Below are positions 57,887 to 64,000 of a stretch of 64,000 nucleotides of DNA, one piece after another. Made by a program: the position numbers and the translations under genes. The notes below the pieces were generated by a model. That model saw only the letters and a program-made list of their open reading frames with translations. It was not told the origin of the DNA and searched no databases. The DNA comes from Prosopocoilus inquinatus (lineage: Eukaryota > Arthropoda > Insecta > Coleoptera > Lucanidae). The stretch covers positions 2,170,001 to 2,234,000 of the forward strand of contig JAYKNF010000015.1 of assembly GCA_036172665.1 (NCBI GenBank), in the 5' to 3' direction. Position 1 is the first letter of the stretch, and each line of letters opens with the position of its first letter.

Positions 57887-58352
57887 TATTGTCGAGTGCA
57901 ATTTTTGTCGGTACCTAGTTCAGTTTATTAATGTGTATAATATAACTTATTCATAAATTAAAAGACCACTGCCTTATAAAAAATACAACTATAACAATAG
58001 TTAAGAACACGACAACAAAGTGACAACTACATGAACTAAATGACAAGGTTATGAGTTCTGAATTTTTAATAATTACGACAATTTAATTAAGGGCGTCTTT
58101 CATTTTAACAGTGAAAAGATTTTTTCCATTCGTGTGGTATTGAAAAGGATTCTTAAGACGAACATAAATGTGAATAAGATAGTAAGATAAGTATTAAAAT
58201 TGTCTTACCAACTTAGTGTCAGGGAGGAGGAAAGAAAAGTTTTTCCTCATCCCTGCTCAGTATTTTGAAAATATTTTACAGGGGACTGTGTTTTATACCA
58301 ACATAATGCAACAGGTGGTGGGTTCTTGATTTGTTAACAAATAATACACTAA

Positions 58353-58487
58353 TAGCGTTTTCTACTGACGTACACTATATGCACTGTGCACTAAGAGTAT
58401 TTCTAACTCATTTTATTACATGAGGTTAGAAGAAGATGGAGATACAGTGAGTACGCACGCACGCAGGTCACGTCAGTAGAAAACGCA
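58353..58487. mobile_element. 135-bp MITE
   Basis: TAGCGTTTTCTACTGACGT at the left is matched inverted by ACGTCAGTAGAAAACGC at the right. No coding sequence lies between. Confidence 0.7.
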
Positions 58488-58645
58488 AGTATGCTGTATT
58501 CCTGCTTTGGACGATAAACCAGAAAGAGCTAGCAATATTTTAAAGAATTTTTAAATTTCTGGTAATCCTGTTAATTATGGATTTTCTTTAAAAAACTGTG
58601 TGTTCTTTGAATTCATTAAATAAAAAGACACTACCATGACACTAC

Positions 58646-58723
58646 TTTGTCGGGTGCTCTCTAATACTTTTGCACCCAACAAAATCATTTGTCGGGTGCA
58701 CGAGGCCCCTGCACCCGACGAAG
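58646..58723. repeat. two adjacent hairpins with TTTGTCGGGTGC stems
   Basis: TTTGTCGGGTGC (58646) pairs with TGCACCCAACAAA (58671), and ATTTGTCGGGTGCA (58687) pairs with TGCACCCGACGAAG (58710). Confidence 0.85.
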
Positions 58724-58729
58724 CGGCGT

Positions 58730-59300
58730 CTATATAATCAGCGATACCGTTTTTTTGTTTTATTTAAAATTTTTATTCACTGAGGGAAATAATACGTTTT
58801 ACGATATCAACTATCGACGAATAAGTTTAAAATTTATGCACCAATTAGGTAAGCGCGTTAAAAATGTTCTTCCTTCACCCTTTTACGTAAATAAACTTTT
58901 ATTGTAATCTCTTTGCTAGCTATGAAAGTATTACTACTTACTGACCATGGAAAAAAAGTAAATTTTATAAGTCTATTAAAAATAATATGGATTGAGAAAT
59001 TACAATTTGTTTGTACCTCGCTTTTAATTTGTTCGGCAATTACGAATCGCAGCTTCTTGAATTGCACTAGATTTTAATTTAAAAATACTTACACACGCAC
59101 TGAAGTTAATTTAAATTGTAAACGTTTTGATCGATCAGCTGTGATTGGAGCGGCTGGATTACGTCGATCGTGCTCAAGAACAAGTAACGCACTGACCCTG
59201 GCCTACTTCGGCTGCGGGTCTTAATTGAAGCGGCGGTCACGTTCCACTTTTAGCTAAGCCAGCAGTTCTGAAACATTTTTCTCGAAAACTATTAAATTAG
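58730..59300. other. no recognised feature
   Basis: No repeat or gene that I can name. The end around 59140-59260 is slightly GC-richer. Confidence 0.35.
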
Positions 59301-59302
59301 TG

Positions 59303-60226
59303 ATGAATAGATAAAATAGCGACATCTTACGATCGCTCTTTGACCAGACATTGCAATGTCGAGCTAGGTCTCTGCTGAAGAAGCCCCAAGCAGGGCTGAA
59401 ACAGCTGTACAGAGGCTGCTCGAGGTTTTCACTGCAATCAAAAACGATTTGCACAAATTTTCTCTAAAAATTTTCATTATGCTTTGACAGCAAGCATGGC
59501 CGCCTTGCATAGGGGACTTATTAGGATCAAATCCTGCTTCAATTTGTCTATCCTACTGCAATGTCAGGTCAAAAAGCGATCGTAAGATGTCGCTATTTTA
59601 TCTGTTCATCACTCTTACAACGCAATTGCGAATAAATTGGACAAGTCGTTTTTGTTTGCAGTGGGAATGTCGAGCTACGTCTCTGCTGAAGAAGCCCCAA
59701 ACAGTGCAGAAACAGCTGTACAGAGGCTGCTCAAGGTTTTCACTGCAATCAAAAACGATTTGCACAAAATTTTTCCAAAAATTTTCATTATGCTTTGACA
59801 GCAAGCATGGCCACCTTGCATGGGGGACTTATTAGGAGCAAATCCCGCTTCAATTTGTCTATCCTACTGCAATGTCAGGTCAAAAAGCGATAGTAAGATG
59901 TCGCTATTTTATCTGTTCATCACTCTTACAACGCAATTGCGAATAAATTGAACAAGTCGTTTTTGTTTGCAGTGGGAATGTCGAGCTACGTCTCTGTTGA
60001 AGTAGCCCCAAGCAGGGCTGAAACAGCTTTACAGAGGCTGCTCGATGTTTTCACTGCAATCAAAAACGATTTGCACAAAATTTTTTGAAAACTTTCATTA
60101 TGCTTTGACAGCAAGCATGGCCGCCTTGCATGGGGGACTTATTAGGAGCAAATCCGTTTCAATTTGTCTATCCTACTGCAATGTCAGGTAAAAAGCGATC
60201 GTAAGATGTCGCTATTTTATCAGTTC
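59303..60226. repeat. 311-bp tandem array, three units
   Basis: The landmark CTCTGYTGAAGWAGCCCCAA occurs at about 59370, 59681 and 59992, a constant 311-bp spacing. Each unit has the CACTGCAATCAAAAACGATT, CAGCAAGCATGGCC and AAAAGCGATMGTAAGATGTC blocks. The units are highly similar, unlike the scattered copies elsewhere. Confidence 0.92.
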
Positions 60227-60339
60227 AGAAGTTTGACAGTTTGATCCTTTTTCAAGTCTTGTCTTTTATGTTTGTGCTAAACTAAACGTACTAGAGGTTT
60301 CTAACCAAGAGACATTATGCAGACACTTTTATTGAGAAT

Positions 60340-60675
60340 TCGAATATGAGATCCCTGAAATACATAATAAGAATAGATAATAACGGCAAATTCAGCTGGG
60401 CTGCAACTTCTCTTGAGAAGACAGATGGAATTTAGTATTTGTAATCATGTAAAATTTTTACTTCTTCCAAAATTTCCTGCTCATATTCATTGGGCCTTTC
60501 GTCCACGTCCTTTAAACGAACTATATTCGGCCAAGCATAGAAAGATACCTCAAATTAGGTTGTTGCCGCTCTGGATAACGCTATAAATATTTGCCGCTGT
60601 CATGAGGGCATTTGGATGCGAAGTGTAGTAAATTTGCATCATATCTCTTTGTTCGTCACTTGAAAAAGGCATTTT
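60340..60675 (-). pseudogene. N-terminal fragment of a DUF4817-type transposase
   Basis: From an ATG near 60672 the minus strand reads MPFSSDEQRDMMQIYYTSHP and ANIYSVIQSGNN. This parallels the start of the 55534 transposase (YSNEEYMDMIQMYGAAEQNA). Stops follow. It is short, so the call is tentative. Confidence 0.4.
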
Positions 60676-61285
60676 CGCGATAAAACTCGCATAAACGACA
60701 AATGACAAAACTTGAAATAGGATCAAAATGTCAAACTTTTTTCACAATAAAAGCACTCTTCGCAGAAAATGAAAAAATTGGATTTTTGGTAAAAATGTGA
60801 TATTGGTTCACCATGTGTGATATAGCGTTGTAAAGAAAGAAAAAATGGTGTCCTAAGAAAAAATGAAGTTGCCAGGTGTTCCTCCGCCATTTTGAAAATT
60901 TTTGAAAAGGGGATGCCATATTCAAATTCTTCATTCTAGTACGATTATCGTGAAAAAATTAAAAACGGAAATCAGAAATTTTGTTTTTTTGCGATATTTT
61001 CAAAACAATTGAACATATTTCAAATTTTCTTTCAGATTATTACTCACCATGAAAATGCACAACTTTGTCCTAATTTAACCAACTTAACTCTTAAGATAAG
61101 CGAGATCCAAATAGTGGCATTCAAAAAATGGACAGCCCGTGTATACAGGGCAACGTCAAGACATTATAATTTTTAAAAAGAGACTTACATGATTGTTGCA
61201 GTTGTAAATGAAATATTAATCTTAAAATTAGCTTTTGTCAGATAAAACACCTTGTAAGAGTGGACCATTTTTGATGGTTTACAAG

Positions 61286-62765
61286 GTTTTTTCGAGTGCC
61301 ACTATGGGGATCTCGCTTATCTTAACGGAGTTACCTATAGAATATCATCGAAAATGAGATACCCTGTACAGTGTGGTCCATTTTTGATGATTTTACAGTT
61401 TTTTATAGGAATAGAAAAAACCGTTTTCGCGACCCAAGCTACTTCTGCAAGAAAAACTCAGTGGAGAAAACAAAAGTTAGCTATCTCGATTCGTTCGGGA
61501 AATATCGGCCGAAAACGAATTTTTCCGAAAAATTATTTTTCACAATATCTCAGTTGTTTGACAAGATATTTTGAAAATTCAAAAACTATTTTATTCAGAA
61601 ATTAACGTTGACTTTACTAACATTATTATCTTTTGTAGAAATTACACCAATTCTGCAAAACAGACTGTAACTTTTTAATTTTAAATGGAAACCGTAGTTG
61701 GGCTATGACACGAATAAATTGCTTGTTTAATGAGGTTTTCAAAAATATAAAGTTTGATATAATTATTTTTATGAATAACAGAGACACTAACTTTCCTTAT
61801 ATTGCAGTACCTATCAAGCTATCTATGACAATGGAAACAAAAGAAAATTCAGTTGTTTTCTTCAAAAAACTCTTATTAGAATAAATAATATAGGTAATTA
61901 GATTTAACAAAATCCATGCTATGCTATTAGAGAACTCATAAAACTACAAGTAATGTAAATGTGGATTAACTGTCAATGCAGTTTTGAAGAATTATACGTT
62001 GTATGTTCCGTTGAAATTATTAAATCTTAAATTTTATATTATCAAAACTTCTAAGATATTTCACTTCTATCCGCGATTACATTTATTAATATACAAAAGT
62101 TCTTAAAAGCATTATTAAACTTAAGAAATATCCGACATTTCAATAATTCCTTAAAGAAATGCATTAATTTATACAATTTAAAATTTATAGAAATCTCTTA
62201 ACTATTCTCATTAATAATTAAAAAAAATGTTCAAATAGAGTTAATTCGTTTTTACATACTTGTGGTTTTACGTCAGCTCTTTTACTTAACAATAATTGAT
62301 TTTTAGGGAAAACAATTGAACTATTTTTTTGTTGGTGTCATGGATGGCCTGTTAGCTACTGGAAAACAAAAATTAATTAGTATCTTTATTATTCGAGAAA
62401 ATAATTATATGAAACTTTACATTTTTCAAAACCTCATTAAACAAGCACTTTATTCGTGTCATAGCCAACTGCGGTTTCCATTTAAAATTAGAAAGTTACA
62501 GTCTGTTTCGCAGAATTGGTGCAATTTCCACAAAAGATAATACTGTCAGTAAAATCAGTGTTAATTTCTGAATCAAATAGTTTTTAAACTTTCAAAATAT
62601 CTTGTCAAACAACTGAGATATTGTGAAAAATAATTTTTCGTAAAAATCGGCCGATATTTCCCGAATGAATCGAGATAGCTAACTTTGGTTTTCTCCACTG
62701 AGTTTTTTCTCGAAAAAGTAGCATTGCGAGATCCCCATAGTGGCACTCGAAGAATGAACAGCCTG
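61286..62765. repeat. 1.5-kb foldback element, arms about 450-560 bp
   Basis: The terminal block CGAGTGCCACTATGGGGATC (61294) is matched inverted at about 62731-62750. The arms share long runs such as ATCGGCCGATATTTCC, CAACTGAGATATTGTGAAAA and GTGTCATAGCCAAC in inverse. A partial extra copy of the terminus lies at about 61098-61145. There is no coding frame. Confidence 0.88.
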
Positions 62766-63154
62766 TATACTTACAGATGCGGCATCTTTGCAAGAAGAAA
62801 TTTACATTTATTTGTAAAAAAAAATTCTAGTTTGCATGAGTACCCTACCAGAAATAATAACCAGCTGCGAAGTATTAATCATAGTACGGCTTTTTATGAA
62901 CGCAGACCACATTATAACTGTTTAACGAATTACAATAAATTTGTTTCCCTATTCTTAAAGTAAAAAAACTGGTCAGAAATTAATATCTAATTAATAATTA
63001 ATTTTTAAGACTGTAAAAATGACTAAAGGCCGTATTATTAAAGTCAAGTTAGGAATAGTGAACAAGTATATATTTTTTTAGGTTAAAGTAACTTTAAATT
63101 TAAAGTCCTATTATGAAATCGTCCCTTAATATGGCGAAATACTGAAGAAATTAT

Positions 63155-63505
63155 TGTGGCGCGCCACCCGGCTTAGCTCAAGGCGTCAAGAAGTCTGTTC
63201 GTTATGCGTCATTGGCTGCCACGCCACCGGGGTCTACATCGAACAGCCTAGACTTTTCCGGCGATGGAACAAACTCGAATCTTCCAGCGTAGAGAATTCC
63301 AGACGGCAGCAAATGATATAAAATCGCCCGGAGTTGACTCACCAGTCAGTCGAATTCTAACAGCGATCGTCGAAGTTAGATTTTTAGTGTGTAAATAAAT
63401 TGTTACAAATAAATTAGTTTGTAAGCGTTATTAAATTACGATTAAGTTTTTACCGAGTGTTTTATTCGTTTAAATAAATAAATTTAAAACCCTAGAAACG
63501 TAACA
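63155..63505 (+). repeat. Gypsy-3 5' LTR
   Basis: The block runs from TGTGGCGCGCC to GTAACA and contains a TATAAAA box near 63320 and AATAAAT signals. It is followed by a primer-site-like TGGTGTCGGTGTGCGGG at 63507. Its 3' half matches the fragment at 27165-27352. The other LTR lies beyond the window, so the exact start is inferred. Confidence 0.75.
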
Positions 63506-63602
63506 GTGGTGTCGGTGTGCGGGTTTGTGCAAATAAATAAACAATTTAAAGTAAATTAAATTTAATCAGATTATTATATAAGTACAGTATCGGAAAAAAA
63601 CA

Positions 63603-64000
63603 ATGGCTACGAGAAAAGTGTTGTTGAAAGACTTAAAAGTGGCCGAATTAAAAACCGAATTGGAAGAACGAGAGTTAGAAACCTGTAGTTTGAAAGGCGC
63701 ACTTCAACAGCGTCTCCGATCCGATATGTTGACAGCTGGTGAAGATCCAGAGACCTTCCTTTTCGAAATTTCGTGTGGTCCCGTCGATTTTAATAAAATC
63801 TTGAAAGATGAACTTCGAGAACAATCCAGAAATTTCAAGGACGAACTTCGAGAACAATCCAGAAATTTGGACGAGAAGTTTCAAGAACAGTCTGGAAATT
63901 TAGAGAAGCTTCGAGAACAATCCAGAAATTTAGAGGAGAAACTTCTAGAACAATCTGGAAATTTCAAGGACGAGCTTCGAGAACAATCCAGAAATTTGGA
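63603..64000 (+). CDS. gag: Gypsy-3 Gag, N-terminal part (cut by window end)
   Basis: An open frame from ATG 63603 runs off the window (132 codons seen). Residues 1-45 form a SAP-like DNA-binding motif (LKDLKVAELKTELEER, then LKGALQQRL), as found in many insect Gypsy Gag proteins. From about residue 70, an 11-residue unit of the type DELREQSRNFK repeats at least five times, with K/E changes, and would form a long charged coiled coil. The start is supported by the LTR and primer site about 100 bases upstream and by the lack of an earlier in-frame ATG near it. No frame break is visible. Confidence 0.8.
   Translation, partial: MATRKVLLKDLKVAELKTELEERELETCSLKGALQQRLRSDMLTAGEDPETFLFEISCGPVDFNKILKDELREQSRNFKDELREQSRNLDEKFQEQSGNLEKLREQSRNLEEKLLEQSGNFKDELREQSRNL

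Noticed and set aside
59587..59835. 82-codon frame in the 311-bp array
   Set aside because: It lies wholly inside tandem repeat units, with no start context or known domain.
59303..60226. CRISPR-like regular spacing
   Set aside because: Units are 311 bp and similar throughout, without short direct repeats separated by unique spacers. It is an ordinary tandem array in a eukaryote.

Overview
This 64-kb window reads as AT-rich, gene-poor nuclear DNA of an arthropod, most likely an insect. The reasons are the mix of transposon families (piggyBac, mariner, pogo-like, Penelope-like, Jockey/CR1-like LINEs, Gypsy LTR elements with SAP-like Gag proteins) and the absence of bacterial gene organisation. 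I found no convincing complete host gene, no tRNA or rRNA gene and no CRISPR array. Almost everything that can be named is a mobile element or its debris.

Layout. 1-2385 is a piggyBac element with one frameshift. 3130-14470 is a recent tandem duplication of a ~4-kb unit holding a decayed Penelope-like reverse transcriptase and weak traces of an unknown minus-strand gene. The second copy has 2.65 kb more, carrying a decayed pogo-like transposase and the full arm of a 1-kb palindrome. 14537-15344 is an 808-bp foldback element whose arms are made of short GC-rich repeats. 16172-25493 is a complete Gypsy element (Gypsy-1) with open gag and pol, near-identical LTRs and a 4-bp target duplication. 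25660-31360 holds a satellite-like repeat, an LTR fragment, a 5'- and 3'-truncated LINE, a mariner copy with both ends, and a solo LTR. 32898-39620 is a second Gypsy element on the minus strand (Gypsy-2) with near-identical LTRs but a damaged pol.

40-63 kb is a dense field of palindromic/foldback elements, tandem repeats, LINE debris and at least four relics of one transposase family (Tc1/mariner-like, DUF4817 type). One of these relics is matched by a 598-bp internally deleted derivative next door. The window ends inside a third Gypsy element (LTR, primer site and the start of a SAP-coiled-coil Gag).

How the parts work: the two complete Gypsy elements appear to make Gag-Pol by different recoding routes. 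Gypsy-1 has a canonical -1 slippery heptamer (A AAA AAC) in the gag-pol overlap. Gypsy-2 has gag and protease in the same frame, separated by a single UGA followed by CUAG, the known strong stop-readthrough context. These two signals, the 2.65-kb difference between the tandem copies, and the 311-bp repeat family are the best leads. I saw nothing that amounts to a new multi-gene system.
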